Assembly (NCBI RefSeq): GCF_029784135.1
Contig: NC_073746.1
Span: 300,273,614-300,337,613 of the forward strand
Length of the DNA: 64,000 bases
From: Toxorhynchites rutilus septentrionalis
Taxonomy: Eukaryota > Arthropoda > Insecta > Diptera > Culicidae
Direction of reading: 5' to 3'
Numbering within the stretch: the first letter of the stretch is position 1; the number at the start of each line of letters is the position of its first letter. This document shows positions 20,757 to 31,410 of the stretch, piece by piece. Under the pieces are notes generated by a model. The model saw nothing but the letters and a program-made list of their open reading frames with translations, was not told the DNA's origin and did not search any database. The translations under genes and the position numbers were made by a program.

Positions 20757-21789
20757 GGTGAAGGTGGAAGCTAGCCACAAATGGCTGCCACTATGGCGCT
20801 CATTTCTTTCATCTCCCTCCCTCACCCCTCGCCCAGAAATCAATAATTTTGCGAGACAGTGTGAAGAAAATGATCGCTTTTGCACATTTCCCATCAAGTA
20901 ATATCAACCAAACTCTAATCGATTACTCACAAGATATTAAAATTTCATCTGCTGTCGCACTGTATAGTGAAAAACTTCGAAAAACTCTGGCAAATGCTCT
21001 GAAAGATGAATTTTCATTTTTCAATCTTCGACAATGGTTTTGTTTGTATTGGTGGTCGTAATTTTTTCGACGCTGATGCCAGACAACATTATCGAAACAG
21101 CTATAAAAACCACTCAATAAAATGTTATTCCTGAGTCATAGCGTTTCATGTCATGAAAATCAATAGAATAAAGTTGTGTTGATATCAATACAATTATTAT
21201 TTTTACGTTTAATGGGTCTATAATGTTAGTTTTAGCAACATTAACATTGGGTAAGAAAATTGTATTGCAGAGCTCGGAACACTGCCACGGCTGCCTATGC
21301 TTTCAAAAACAGTAAACGGAAAAGTATTACATTCAATCTAAATGCCTCGGCCAACGAAGAGAAGGGTTAAGGCTCTCCAACGTGAATATGTGAAAACAAT
21401 ACGATCAACGAAGGAAAATATTAAGGAATTATCAACATAAAGTTACTATGCGGAAGAACTTGTTAATACCAATTCGCATGTGTTAAAAATTGGCTCATGT
21501 TACGCTCGCGTATAATCAGAATTTTACTTCATATGCAAATGCACCTTCTGTATATATTTATATTTGCAATTGTTCATCGGAACATATCGTTCATACATTT
21601 TACTTTAGTATTAAAGTGTTATTTTTTTTTCAAATGTATTCAAAGACTCGTGTCAATGAAGCGCCACACAGTCTGATAAGTGAATTGATCTATTTATATG
21701 TGCTTTGCTCTTCTCTCACAAACACTAGTACACCATTTTTACACGTGGGTTTACCTATACTACTACAATGGCTAGCTTCCACCTTCACC
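20757..21789. mobile_element. TTAA-flanked DNA element T2 (1033 bp), inverted relative to T1
   Basis: It has the same inverted ends as T1 and TTAA at 20753-20756 and 21790-21793. The sequence is the reverse complement of T1 over its whole length with scattered differences. T1 and T2 lie 138 bp apart and could pair as a 1-kb hairpin if co-transcribed. Confidence 0.9.
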
Positions 21790-22329
21790 TTAAGTAAGTA
21801 CAATAAATGTTATGTCTTGTCTCGCGTCGCGTCTTATAAGTGCTCATGCACTGCTTGGCCAAATATCTGACCCTTTTTGGGAGATAAAATTTGATCAGCA
21901 TGTACTGATCAAATATTTTCGACACAAAACACACCAAGCAAATATTCGGTTATTGGATGTTACGTAAAATCGTTATTACGATAAGGTACACCGGGGCAAG
22001 TTGATACGATTTTTTTCGAAGTTCAACTTGAAAGTTATCCTAAAAAATCACTAAATCGCTAAATTGAAATCTGTTTACAGCATATACAAGGTAAAACAGA
22101 TAACTTCCGATAAAAAATAGGGATTTCCACTGGATGTTTCGGGAAATATCAATTTTGAAAATGTTTAGTTTTCATAAATATTGTTTCAACCTGTCTGGAG
22201 AGCGGGGTAAGTAGAAACGCGGAACTATCAAGAGTTTAATGTGCGGTTTTGCTTCTCGAACTATCTACAACTGATTTATGAAACACCAAATTGAAAGAAT
22301 TGCTTATAAACATTTGGAATAACATAAGA

Positions 22330-23400
22330 AGTTGGTTACATCTGTGATATAACCGCAAGGTAGACGTAGGACTTCCGTTGGCTCGGTAATCATTTATTTG
22401 AAATTGGATCTGAATCAATTATTGATGCATGAATGAATGAATATTTTGAAAGATTGCTAAAAGTTTTTTCTTGTTAGTGTGTGTTAGTGTGTGAGTATAC
22501 GTATGGAATTGCTGTTAACATACAATTCAACTCTTCCGAACTTGTGGTCCTGAAATGAACCGATGAAATTTGAGTGGCCTTGTAAAAGCAACTGAAGATG
22601 TTTGATACATGATTAATTTTTGTTTCCGTGAGAATAACACGAGATTTTTCATGATCATTCCATACGCAGAATAGAAACTGAGGGCGCTATTTCACGGTGA
22701 AAACGAAATAAAGTCTATATAACCTTTCATAAAATTCATTTCGTTTTTATCGTTAAACTGATGCGAGTGAAAGTACTCACGCTTTGCGTGTGTCCGCTAT
22801 GGTTTCCCAAACACTTATGCAAGCGAGCCAAACAAATCACAGCTTGCATGTATTCGCTATGACGGTTTCTCCAGGTGCCTAGATTTTGCGTCCGTGTTCG
22901 GGAACACATTGCGATCACATATCACATCAATGTGGAGCCAATCTGGCGTGGAGGTAACATCCATACTTCTCACGCTCAAGATCACGAGTTCAATTCTCAC
23001 TCCCGACATTCTTCCAAAATGGAAGGTAAAAGTGACGAACCAGCCAGAAGCGTTGAAAGTCACTATAATACAGAAAAAAAAAAAAATATATCTCATCAAT
23101 GAGCAAGATTGTTATGATTTCAATAGCTTGCTTTCAAAGCAATTTTTAAGCTATTGTAACGGTTTTTTGGACCAATAAGTGACAATCACAAAATTCGTTG
23201 ACATTTTATCTTTCAGATGAAGTGATTATTATACCACTCCATTCAGCCGGTAAAGAAGTATTAACGTTCAAAACCTTGCAGTCCAGCGTCACTCTCTCGT
23301 TTTCGAATCATTGAACTCACACCCCGGTACAGAAATGACAGACGTAGTCCTACGTCAAAAAGGGTTTTGGTACACGTGAGATCTGGGGGAGTAGTCTAAT
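22330..23400 (-). repeat. Diverged family X pieces inside the TA element
   Basis: 22340-22460 (ATAACCGCAAGGTAGACGTAGGAC) and 23100-23360 (CTATTG-like block to ACAGACGTAGTCCTACGTC) match the two ends of family X. The middle with the promoter is replaced by unrelated sequence and SINE-A copy 2. Confidence 0.55.
22932..23092 (+). mobile_element. tRNA-derived SINE-A, copy 2
   Basis: Box A-like AATCTGGCGTGGAGGTAACA, box B-like GATCACGAGTTCAATTC and the family body are present, followed by an A-tail. The 8-bp duplication CATCAATG flanks it on both sides. Confidence 0.85.
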
Positions 23401-24462
23401 GCACACAAAATGGACTCTACATACTAGGAATTAATATACGAAACAAGAGAGGCGGGTATGGCATGTGGAAACTTGTATACAAATAAATCCAACTAAATCT
23501 AAACATTTTTATGCAAATGACCATTTGTTACTTATTATGTAGAGAAGAGGGAGTCTAAAATAGTAAAAAAAACATGCGTTACGTAATATTTGAATGACCC
23601 CTATGTGCAAAATTAACAAATTTCACGTGTTTCATGTCTGTGTATTCATACATTATGTAGAACATACTGAGGAACGAAGTATGAATGATTCCTATTTTTT
23701 TAATTTATCATCATTCATGCATACAGCAATCACTGACGAATAACGTCCGGCATCTTCAGCAATATTTAAAAAATAGCCGATTTTCACTGGTTTCCACTTA
23801 CTCCAGGGTAGAAAAAAACATGGGGTGAGTTTAAATGCTGACGTGCAATTCTGGGGATATTTTAGAAAAAAATCTGTGTTTTCGGACCGATTGAGTCAGC
23901 GCGCAAAAATGTTTGTTTTGATTTCACGAAACAAGGAAATGTAAACAAAGGCGCGAATTGCGTTAATGTATTTCAATATTTTGGTAATGGCTGTCATAAG
24001 GTGCTTTGAAAGATAATGTTTACTATAGATATTTTTATCACGTCAATCCATCATTCCTAGTAAAAGTTATAATTTCTGTTTCAACTTACCCCGGTGTACC
24101 TTATTTTTTTTTTCCAATTCGTTTATTTGTAAGGCTCAATCGCATAAGCTTTGCGGAGCCGCTAACTCAAGTTTTGTTTATACAAAAATTTCATCTTAAA
24201 TCTATGTTTAGTAGGTTTCGACCGATTACTCGCGGTTTACTCGAGGTTAGAGGGGCAACAATTTTTGTGGGACGGGTCAGGTTAGGGATATGGATATGAG
24301 GTATCATTGTCTCAACCGAGGGTTGCCGCACGCACTGTAGCATTGTGCATAATGACCAGGGATAGCATCTGGTGTTCGACTAGCTGTCGAGGGTGGGCGA
24401 CGGTGAGATGAGGGGACAATACAAACAAACTAATAATGAAAAAGAAAAAAAACACAAAAGCA

Positions 24463-27400
24463 TTAAATTCTTATACTAGACCGTTTCACAAACATATAGA
24501 TCAACTGCATATAGCAGATGTCGCGAGTTCCCAACACGTCTCTAACAGGAACATAGGGTTGTCTTCCTTGGACCTCAAGGGCATTCAAAAGGTACTCTCT
24601 GGCTGCGTAATTATCCGTACATTGCCAAACTGCGTGATCGATGTCATCGTAACCGTTTCCACACCGACAGACATTGTTTTGAACAAGATTTATTCTGTGG
24701 AGGTGCACATCTAGCGAGTAGTGGTTGGACATAAGTCTACTCATTACACGAATGAAGTCACGACTTACGTCCAAGCCTTTGAACCACGCTCTCGAAGAAA
24801 CCTTTGGAATAATTGAATATAACCACCGCCCAAGACTTCCAGTGTCCCAATCGGTTTGCCAACTCAAGAGGGAACTCTGACGCAGTAATTGGAAAAATTC
24901 ATCGTATGAAATCTGTCTATCAAACAATTCGCCTTCCTGGGCACCCACCTTTGCTAGAGTGTCCGCCTTCTCATTGCCAGGAATTGAGCAATGAGAGGGG
25001 ACCCATACAAAGGTTATCTTATAAGATCTTTCGATCAGTGCACTCATCTGCAGCCTCACTTTTGTGAGGAAATAAGATGGGTGCCTACTAGTTCTCATCG
25101 ACTGGAGAGCCTCAAGCGAACTGAGACTATCCGAGAAAATGAAGTAATGGTCTGCAGGCTTGTTGGAGATCATCCCCAATGCGAAGTCGATTGCTGCCAG
25201 CTCAGCAACATAAACGGAACAAGGTTCCTGCAGTTTACGGAAGGCGCTCGAATTTTCATTGAAAACACCGAAGCCAGTGGATCCATTGAGGCGAGACCCA
25301 TCAGTGAAGTATCTTTTCATGCAATTGACTTTTGAGTACTTTCGGTTAAAAATACGGGGAATGTAAGTTGATCGAAGCTGATCTGAGATTCCAAGTATTG
25401 CTTGTTTCATCGACAGATCGTATTCAATTGAGGAACTGCTGATGGTGAAGTGAGCACGGTCTGGAGTAAACGATGGAAGACAAATATCTGACGAAATATA
25501 GTGGTGGTAAATTCTCATAAACCGAGATTGTATATTTAGATGAAGAATTTTTTCAAAGTTTTCAATCAAAAGTGTGTTCGTGACTCCGCATTTCACCAGT
25601 ATTCTGAGAGAGAGTTCCCAGAATCGGTTCTGTAGAGGAGTTACTCCTGCCAGAACCTCGAGACTCATGTTATGCGTTGAGTGCATACAGCCAAGAGCTA
25701 TACGCAGACAATGATATTGAATTCGTTCCAGTTTTAGAAGGTGACTTTTAGCTGCTGAGAGAAAGCAAAAAGAGCCATACTCCAGAATGGATAGAATAGT
25801 TGTTTTATAAAGTGTTATGAGATCTCCCGGATTAGCTCCCCACCACGTGCCGCAAATCGAGCGGAGGAAGTTGACCCTCTTTTGACATTTTTGCTTCAAA
25901 TACGTAATGTGGGTATTCCAAGTGCATTTTGAATCAAACCAGACACCAAGGTACTTGAAAGTCAATGATTGGGTAATGCTTCTGCCCAAAAGCTTAAGTT
26001 GCAATTGGGCTGGGAACCGCTTTCGAGTAAACACTACCAGTTCGGTTTTCTGCGGCGAGAATTCGATCCCTAAGTTCCTTGCCCAAGAAGACAAGTTATC
26101 TAAGGAATTTTGCAATGGTCTTTGCAAATTTTCGGCATGGAGACCTCTGACGGAAACCACACCATCATCTGCAAGCTGTCTAAGCGTGCATTGTTCTGCC
26201 AAACAACTGTCAATATCTTTCACATAAAAATTATAAAGAAGGGGGCTCAGACATGAGCCTTGGGGTAGACCCATATAACTATTTCTGGAAGTTGTCAGTT
26301 GTCCAAGGGTGAAGTTCATTCGCTTTTCTGACAACAAATTGTACAAAAAGTTATTCAAAATTCCAGGAAGTCCACATCTGTCCAGATTGTCTGACAGAAT
26401 TTCTATGGTAACCGAATCAAAAGCTCCCTTAATATCCAAGAATACTGAAGCCAATTGCTCCTTGTGCGCAAAGGCCAGTTGAATATCTGTAGAAAGCAAC
26501 GCTAGACAATCGTTTGTTCCTTTGCTCTTGCGAAACCCAAATTGTGTACTTGATAGCAAATTATTTGTCTCGATCCATTGATCGAGTCTTCGAAGGATCA
26601 TTTTCTCCAACAATTTTCTAATGCACGAGAGCATAGCAATCGGACGGTATGAGTTATGGTCAGACGCTGGTTTGCCAGGCTTTTGAATTGCTATTACTTT
26701 GACCTGTCTCCATTCGGGTGGCACAATATTGTTTTCTAGTAGGGTATTGAATAAGTCTAGCAAGCGTCTTTTCGCGATATCGGGAAGATTTTTTAGAAGA
26801 ACGAATTTAATCATATCGCTTCCGGGTGAAGAGTTGTTCGATGAAAGAAGAGCCATAGAAAATTCCAGCATTGAGAATGGTCCGTCCAGAGGTCCACTGC
26901 TCGGAGACGTTTCTCGAAGAGTATGTTGGGCTGGAACTGAGTCTGGACAGACCTTTTTCGCGAAATCGAATATCCATCGGTTGGAGTATTCTTCACTCTC
27001 GTTGGTAGATGAGCGGTTACGCATGTTGCGAGCTACCCTCCACAAGGTACGTATTGAGGTTTCACGAGAAAGACCTTCAATGAAATTGCGCCAGTAACCG
27101 CGTTTTTTTGCTTTAATTAATTGTTTCAGCTGTATTTCAAGCTTTGAATATTCCTCGAAGTGTGTGGATGTTCCATGTCTACGAAAAGCTTTGAAAGCAT
27201 CAGATTTTTTCAAATACAGTTTTGTGCATTCATCGTCCCAGCCAGGAGTGGCTGGTTTTCTTTTAAACGGAGCACTTGGAACTTTTCTTTTTTGTGCTTC
27301 CAGTGAGCTTTTATACATCAAATCGACAAAGAATCGATATTCTTCCAATGGTGGAAGTATATCTATTGATTCGACACCGATTGTTACCGCCGTTGCAAAT

Positions 27401-28146
27401 TTTTGCCAGTCGATGTTCCTTGTTAGATCAAATGGAACTCGAGATGGTTCAGTGGATTGCGGGCTACACTTGATTGATATACTGATTAGCAAGTGATCGC
27501 TACCATGGGGATCATTGATGACCTTCCACTGGCAATCCAATGATAACGAGCTTGAGCAAAAAGAAAGGTCGAGACGACTTTCTCGAGCCGGAGGTTTTGA
27601 AATTCGTGTCGCTTCACCAGTGTTCAAGATAGTCAAGTTGAAATCGTCACATAAATCGTAAAAAATAGCCGCTCTGGCGTCATCATAAGGATCACCCCAC
27701 CCAGTACCATGAGAGTTCATATCACCCAGAATTAGAACTGGGGATGAGAGAATCGAGACTAGATTCCAAAGATGACTACGGCTAATGTTAGTATTTGGAG
27801 GAACGTATACTGAAGCTATGCAAAGTTCTTTACTCTTTGCAGTTATTTGACACGCGACAATTTCGACGTCTGATAGAGCTGGGAGAGGAATTTTATAGAA
27901 AGAGTAGCACTTTTTGATCCCCAAAAGTACTCCTCCATAAGAATCATTTCTATCCAGGCGAATAATGTTAAAATCGTGGAAGTTGAGTTCAGTGTCAGAA
28001 GAAAGCCATGTTTCAGAGAGGGCAAATATATCACAATCATAATTTTGAAGTAAAAATTTGAACGAATCTAGTTTTGGCACTAGACTACGGCAGTTCCATT
28101 GTAGCACATTGATCATATCTTCTACTACGCTAGGGGAATTATCCAT
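24463..28146 (-). CDS. I-like LINE ORF2: endonuclease, reverse transcriptase, RNase H
   Basis: This 1227-residue protein nicks target DNA and reverse-transcribes the element's RNA at the nick. The ATG at 28146 overlaps the ORF1 stop as ATGGATAA. An APE-type endonuclease comes first: LQWNCRS near residue 15, SETW, GDMNSHGTGWG and SDHLLI. RT follows with YRPIAML, VFLDIKGAFDSV, GLPQGSCLSPLLYNF and the catalytic LADD. RNase H comes next: YFTDGSRLNGSTGFGVF, VAELAAIDFAL, FSDSLSSL and VWVPSHCSIPGNEKAD. The C-terminus has a cysteine/histidine motif, CRCGNGYDDIDHAVWQC. RNase H plus this tail are typical of the I clade. LADD replaces the more common FADD/YADD; the two aspartates are kept. No stop or frameshift is seen. 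Confidence 0.95.
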   Translation of the reverse strand: MDNSPSVVEDMINVLQWNCRSLVPKLDSFKFLLQNYDCDIFALSETWLSSDTELNFHDFNIIRLDRNDSYGGVLLGIKKCYSFYKIPLPALSDVEIVACQITAKSKELCIASVYVPPNTNISRSHLWNLVSILSSPVLILGDMNSHGTGWGDPYDDARAAIFYDLCDDFNLTILNTGEATRISKPPARESRLDLSFCSSSLSLDCQWKVINDPHGSDHLLISISIKCSPQSTEPSRVPFDLTRNIDWQKFATAVTIGVESIDILPPLEEYRFFVDLMYKSSLEAQKRKVPSAPFKRKPATPGWDDECTKLYLKKSDAFKAFRRHGTSTHFEEYSKLEIQLKQLIKAKKRGYWRNFIEGLSRETSIRTLWRVARNMRNRSSTNESEEYSNRWIFDFAKKVCPDSVPAQHTLRETSPSSGPLDGPFSMLEFSMALLSSNNSSPGSDMIKFVLLKNLPDIAKRRLLDLFNTLLENNIVPPEWRQVKVIAIQKPGKPASDHNSYRPIAMLSCIRKLLEKMILRRLDQWIETNNLLSSTQFGFRKSKGTNDCLALLSTDIQLAFAHKEQLASVFLDIKGAFDSVTIEILSDNLDRCGLPGILNNFLYNLLSEKRMNFTLGQLTTSRNSYMGLPQGSCLSPLLYNFYVKDIDSCLAEQCTLRQLADDGVVSVRGLHAENLQRPLQNSLDNLSSWARNLGIEFSPQKTELVVFTRKRFPAQLQLKLLGRSITQSLTFKYLGVWFDSKCTWNTHITYLKQKCQKRVNFLRSICGTWWGANPGDLITLYKTTILSILEYGSFCFLSAAKSHLLKLERIQYHCLRIALGCMHSTHNMSLEVLAGVTPLQNRFWELSLRILVKCGVTNTLLIENFEKILHLNIQSRFMRIYHHYISSDICLPSFTPDRAHFTISSSSIEYDLSMKQAILGISDQLRSTYIPRIFNRKYSKVNCMKRYFTDGSRLNGSTGFGVFNENSSAFRKLQEPCSVYVAELAAIDFALGMISNKPADHYFIFSDSLSSLEALQSMRTSRHPSYFLTKVRLQMSALIERSYKITFVWVPSHCSIPGNEKADTLAKVGAQEGELFDRQISYDEFFQLLRQSSLLSWQTDWDTGSLGRWLYSIIPKVSSRAWFKGLDVSRDFIRVMSRLMSNHYSLDVHLHRINLVQNNVCRCGNGYDDIDHAVWQCTDNYAAREYLLNALEVQGRQPYVPVRDVLGTRDICYMQLIYMFVKRSSIRI

Positions 28147-29425
28147 CGAATGATATGATTGATGCAAGGAGGGGCCATGAAGCAGTCAATTGCTTAAGAT
28201 AAGACTTTAAAGATGGAAGCAAGGCAGAAATAAAGCTTCTGAGGGGGTCTTGAATTTTTAACGTGTTTAGTATGAAGTCCACAATGTCCGAAAAACCTAT
28301 CAATCCTCGATTAGACGCGAATTTTCTACGAGAAGTTCGAGGAGCAGCGTTTTTATTTCTCTCTTCTCTGGGTAATGACGTAAAATCCTTGCTGCAACCA
28401 GGAACTGGCTGAGAAGGAGCCTTCGGATTGGTTTTTTTATTACTATTACCCTTGGAATTAGACAATCTTCCGAGGGTCACTTTAGGTTTCTTACGATGCA
28501 CCGTTGGTGAAGAGAGCTTTCTTTTTGATGATTCATCCTTTATTGAAGATTCTGGTGCAGCCGTAATATGACCCTCATCAGAATCAGAGTCCGATTCTTG
28601 AGATGACAAAACCGAAAATTGGTTTTCATCTTGAGCGGCTGATGCGGTCTTTAGCATTTCAGCATAAGTCCGCTTGGAGCGTCCAGCGATAGAACGCTTC
28701 ACTTTATCGGAGTGCTGTTTGTACCTCGGGCACTCCTGTAGAGGGTGAGGATTCTCGCCACAGTGGATACATTTTTCCACTGTTTGTGTGCAAGAATCCT
28801 CACTATGTTTCTCGCCACATTTACCGCAACGAAATTTGTTGCCGCAGTGGCTAAACGAGTGTCCCAACTTTTTACAGTTGGTACAATTATAAACCCGTGG
28901 TACAAACAGGCGCACTGGGAAAAAAATATTTTCTACTTTCACATAGTTTGGGAGAACAGAACCTGCGAAAGTAATCCGAAAAGAGTGCGAGGGCTTATAA
29001 ACTTTTTTGTTTTCTTCCAAAGATGCTGAATGCAGGTTTCTAACATCCAGGATCTTTACAAGATCACCTATCATCGAGTTTTTGAAAGAACCCGTAGCTT
29101 TTTTCAATTCATCGACACTCAGACTCGCGTCGGTTACTACGCCTTCTATCTCCACCTCTCGAGAAGGGATGTAGATGTGATATTCCCTGTTAAAAGCTTC
29201 GTGGTCAACAATCTTGTTGGCCACATCAAAAGTCAGTGCTTCTACACGCAGTTTATCCGGTCTCTCTTTATGTATCGAGACGCCCGAAAATTGACGCAGC
29301 AAATCTCTTGAAATATCAAGAGTTCTCAACGATTTTCCCTTGGGCCGAAAGAAAACAACCCATGGTCCCTTTGAGGTCGATTGATAATAGCGCGTCCGCG
29401 CAACAATGGCATCGGTAGATGTCAT
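28139..29425 (-). CDS. I-like LINE ORF1: RNA-binding gag-like protein
   Basis: A protein of about 428 residues that packages the LINE RNA. The start is placed at the ATG at 29425 (MTSTDAIVARTRYYQ), because the frame upstream only reads through a (CA)n repeat of the 5'UTR. Three zinc knuckles stand in the middle: CTNCKKLGHSFSHC, CGKCGEKHSEDSC and CIHCGENPHPLQEC. A basic, serine-rich region follows. The end overlaps ORF2 by 8 nt (ATGGATAA), which suggests ORF2 translation by reinitiation after the ORF1 stop. The order ORF1 with CCHC, then EN-RT-RNH, is that of I-clade elements. Confidence 0.93.
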   Translation of the reverse strand: MTSTDAIVARTRYYQSTSKGPWVVFFRPKGKSLRTLDISRDLLRQFSGVSIHKERPDKLRVEALTFDVANKIVDHEAFNREYHIYIPSREVEIEGVVTDASLSVDELKKATGSFKNSMIGDLVKILDVRNLHSASLEENKKVYKPSHSFRITFAGSVLPNYVKVENIFFPVRLFVPRVYNCTNCKKLGHSFSHCGNKFRCGKCGEKHSEDSCTQTVEKCIHCGENPHPLQECPRYKQHSDKVKRSIAGRSKRTYAEMLKTASAAQDENQFSVLSSQESDSDSDEGHITAAPESSIKDESSKRKLSSPTVHRKKPKVTLGRLSNSKGNSNKKTNPKAPSQPVPGCSKDFTSLPREERNKNAAPRTSRRKFASNRGLIGFSDIVDFILNTLKIQDPLRSFISALLPSLKSYLKQLTASWPLLASIISFDG

Positions 29426-29467
29426 AACGGTTGCGCAAACGGTGCGCAACCGTCTATGAAAAAAAAA

Positions 29468-29496
29468 CACACACACACACACACGCACACGCACTC
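29468..29496. repeat. (CA)n microsatellite in the LINE 5'UTR
   Basis: Alternating CACACA with CG interruptions lies just upstream of the ORF1 start. Together with the adjacent A-runs it lets the frame run open upstream of the ATG. Confidence 0.85.
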
Positions 29497-29885
29497 AAAA
29501 ACTCAACTTAAAACTAACTTAGACTAATAATTAACTTAAATTTAAGAAAAATATATAAATATATATATATATCTCAAAAAAAAAAAAATTCTTCCAAAAA
29601 AAAAAACAAAATACTAATTTGCGGTGTCCGAACAACCTTGAACACCCCTATTCGAAGCTATACAACACCGCACGCTACGAGGTAAACACAATAGCGTGAC
29701 GACAAAAGTTGTTGTTGATTATACTTCTCTATGATGAAATCGATGCCGCTGGAACCAATTCACAGATCGCCGGTCCGGCGTTGCCGGAGAGGTGCTGCTT
29801 CCTCGCTGTTCCGGGTATTAACGGCACTTATCTTGCCACGAACGGTCAAAGAAAAAAAAAACCAAAGGACCCGGTGTACCTTATT

Positions 29886-30240
29886 ATACTATATGTCATT
29901 AGATGGAAAATTTGTTCAGCATTTTTTTTTGCTTACATTCCAAACAGAGGCGTTATTAAAAGAAGTAAACAATTTAACGAATACAGTAGGTATGTTTTTT
30001 TTATTTTACTGACAGCTCGCCACACATGTTTTCATAAAATTCGGGCGCTAGCATCCATGGTGGAGATGGGCAAATCGTTCGCGAGCGGTACGAAGAAACT
30101 GTTGACCCATTCCATAATATTATGCACCCAGAAACCAAATTTTAGTTTTTAAAATTTATTGGTTGAATCATTGGAAGGGGAAATAAGATCTCAGAGAATA
30201 GCGAGAAGAATTCATGGAAAGAACTAACATAAACATTAGT
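29886..30240. other. Spacer between the LINE target site and family Y
   Basis: AT-rich sequence. No homologous segment in the window and no supported ORF were identified. Confidence 0.4.
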
Positions 30241-31066
30241 GAGTAATTCCAAATGAAATCGACAAATGACAAAACATAAGTATTTTTGATTCGAGTGAAA
30301 GTGTGTATTCCGTTTGGGTTAGAGGAAAATATGAGTTTTTCACAGCAATTGGGAATTTTCTGACTCAAGTGTAACTTTTGAAAAGGGCGTATCGATTTGA
30401 GTAAGAGAAATCTTTGATAATTTATATCTCAAAAAATATGAGTCGTACCGAAATAGTGTGCTAGAAAGAGTTATAGAGTATTGTTGGCTTAATTTGAAAA
30501 AAATATACACTGAGAAGAAAAATTAGTACTCTTTTTTTTTATTTACAAAATAAAATTTTAATTTGCAATATCAAAAAATATATATTTTTTTATATGTTTA
30601 TCAATTTGTTCATATAAAATAGAAGTCATGTAGGAAATTTAAAAAATAGGCCCAAGATGGTAAAACTATTTTTGACGAAATTTGTGGAACATCGAACTTT
30701 TAGGAAGTTTCGAAACCTCGAATTCTTGTGTGTTAGCAATCATTCTTAGTCACAAATTATGAATTCTGATGTGATTTAAAACAAAAAAGGTTATTATCAA
30801 TCTCCTTCTGAATGCAACCATTCTCGAGATATATAAAAAAAATATTTCTAATTTATAATCTTTTTTATAGTAAATAATCTCTTTTAATATGTTTGTCGTG
30901 ATATACCGTCATGTTCATCAAATTTTATGAATTTTCTTATAATTTCCAACAATTTTTTTGATTGATTGAGGTTTGTATTAAGATTAAAAATATTTTTTAT
31001 TTTCGCTACGTTTTGTATTAACCCACATGTCTTCGAATATTTCGTAACGTAACTCCTAAATATATG
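30241..31066 (+). repeat. Family Y copy left of gypsy-2
   Basis: It contains the full series of Y landmarks (GATTCGAGTGAAAG, AAATAGTGTGCTAGAAAGAG, AGTCATGTAGGAAATT, CAATCTCCTTCTGAATG, ACATTAAAAGAG-like) and ends near 30955. The sequence right of gypsy-2 starts with the same outer part in reverse, so gypsy-2 sits between two Y copies pointing at each other. No ORF. Confidence 0.75.
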
Positions 31067-31383
31067 TGTGGCTTCAATTATTTTAATTGAGACTTTCGTG
31101 GGATCGGAAATCGTTTGTAATAACACGCGTAAATGTTCGAGATAAAAAGAACTGGTTTATTTTCTACACGCTCTCTTCTTATATAGAAATTGGAACAATC
31201 ATGGAATTCTCGTCTATAGTCCTGACCATCAAAAGGGTTATAGTAAGGCAGAACAATTGTATATTCAATTTGAACAAATTGATTTGCATTCGTATGGAAC
31301 CTAAAGCACTTTCGTGTGCGACAAAAAGTATTGCACTTCGGATGTCACACAGGGGCTGCAACGGTATCTCAGATGGAATTACA
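31067..31383 (-). repeat. gypsy-2 3' LTR
   Basis: It starts TGTGGCTTC and ends GGAATTACA on the plus strand, i.e. TGTAATTCC...CCACA on the element strand. It differs from the other LTR at five single bases, with no indel. Confidence 0.95.
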
Positions 31384-31410
31384 GTATCCCCCTCCAAGAG
31401 AAGGCAACGA

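Larger units (their letters stand above)
21984..24101. mobile_element. TA-flanked inverted-repeat element, interrupted
   Basis: The left end AGGTACACCGGGGCAAGTTG is mirrored at the right by a near-copy ending ...CCCCGGTGTACCT. TA is on both sides (21982-21983, 24102-24103). The interior carries a second pair of GGGGTAAGT-type motifs and has been interrupted by a family X piece and a SINE. No transposase is recognisable. The I-like LINE inserted exactly at its right end and duplicated part of it. Confidence 0.65.
24106..29869 (-). mobile_element. Full-length I-like non-LTR retrotransposon
   Basis: It is flanked by a perfect 16-bp target duplication, CCCGGTGTACCTTATT (24090-24105 and 29870-29885). 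The left end is the poly-A tail (T-run on the plus strand); the right end is the 5'UTR of about 440 nt. Both ORFs are open: ORF1 nucleic-acid-binding protein and ORF2 EN-RT-RNase H, overlapping by 8 nt. A truncated relative sits at 9531-10657. Complete TSD, full length and open frames suggest a recent, possibly mobile copy. Confidence 0.95.

Noticed and set aside
29426..29494. Upstream extension of LINE ORF1 (23 extra residues)
   Set aside because: It translates a CA microsatellite and A-run of the 5'UTR; the ATG at 29425 is the sensible start.
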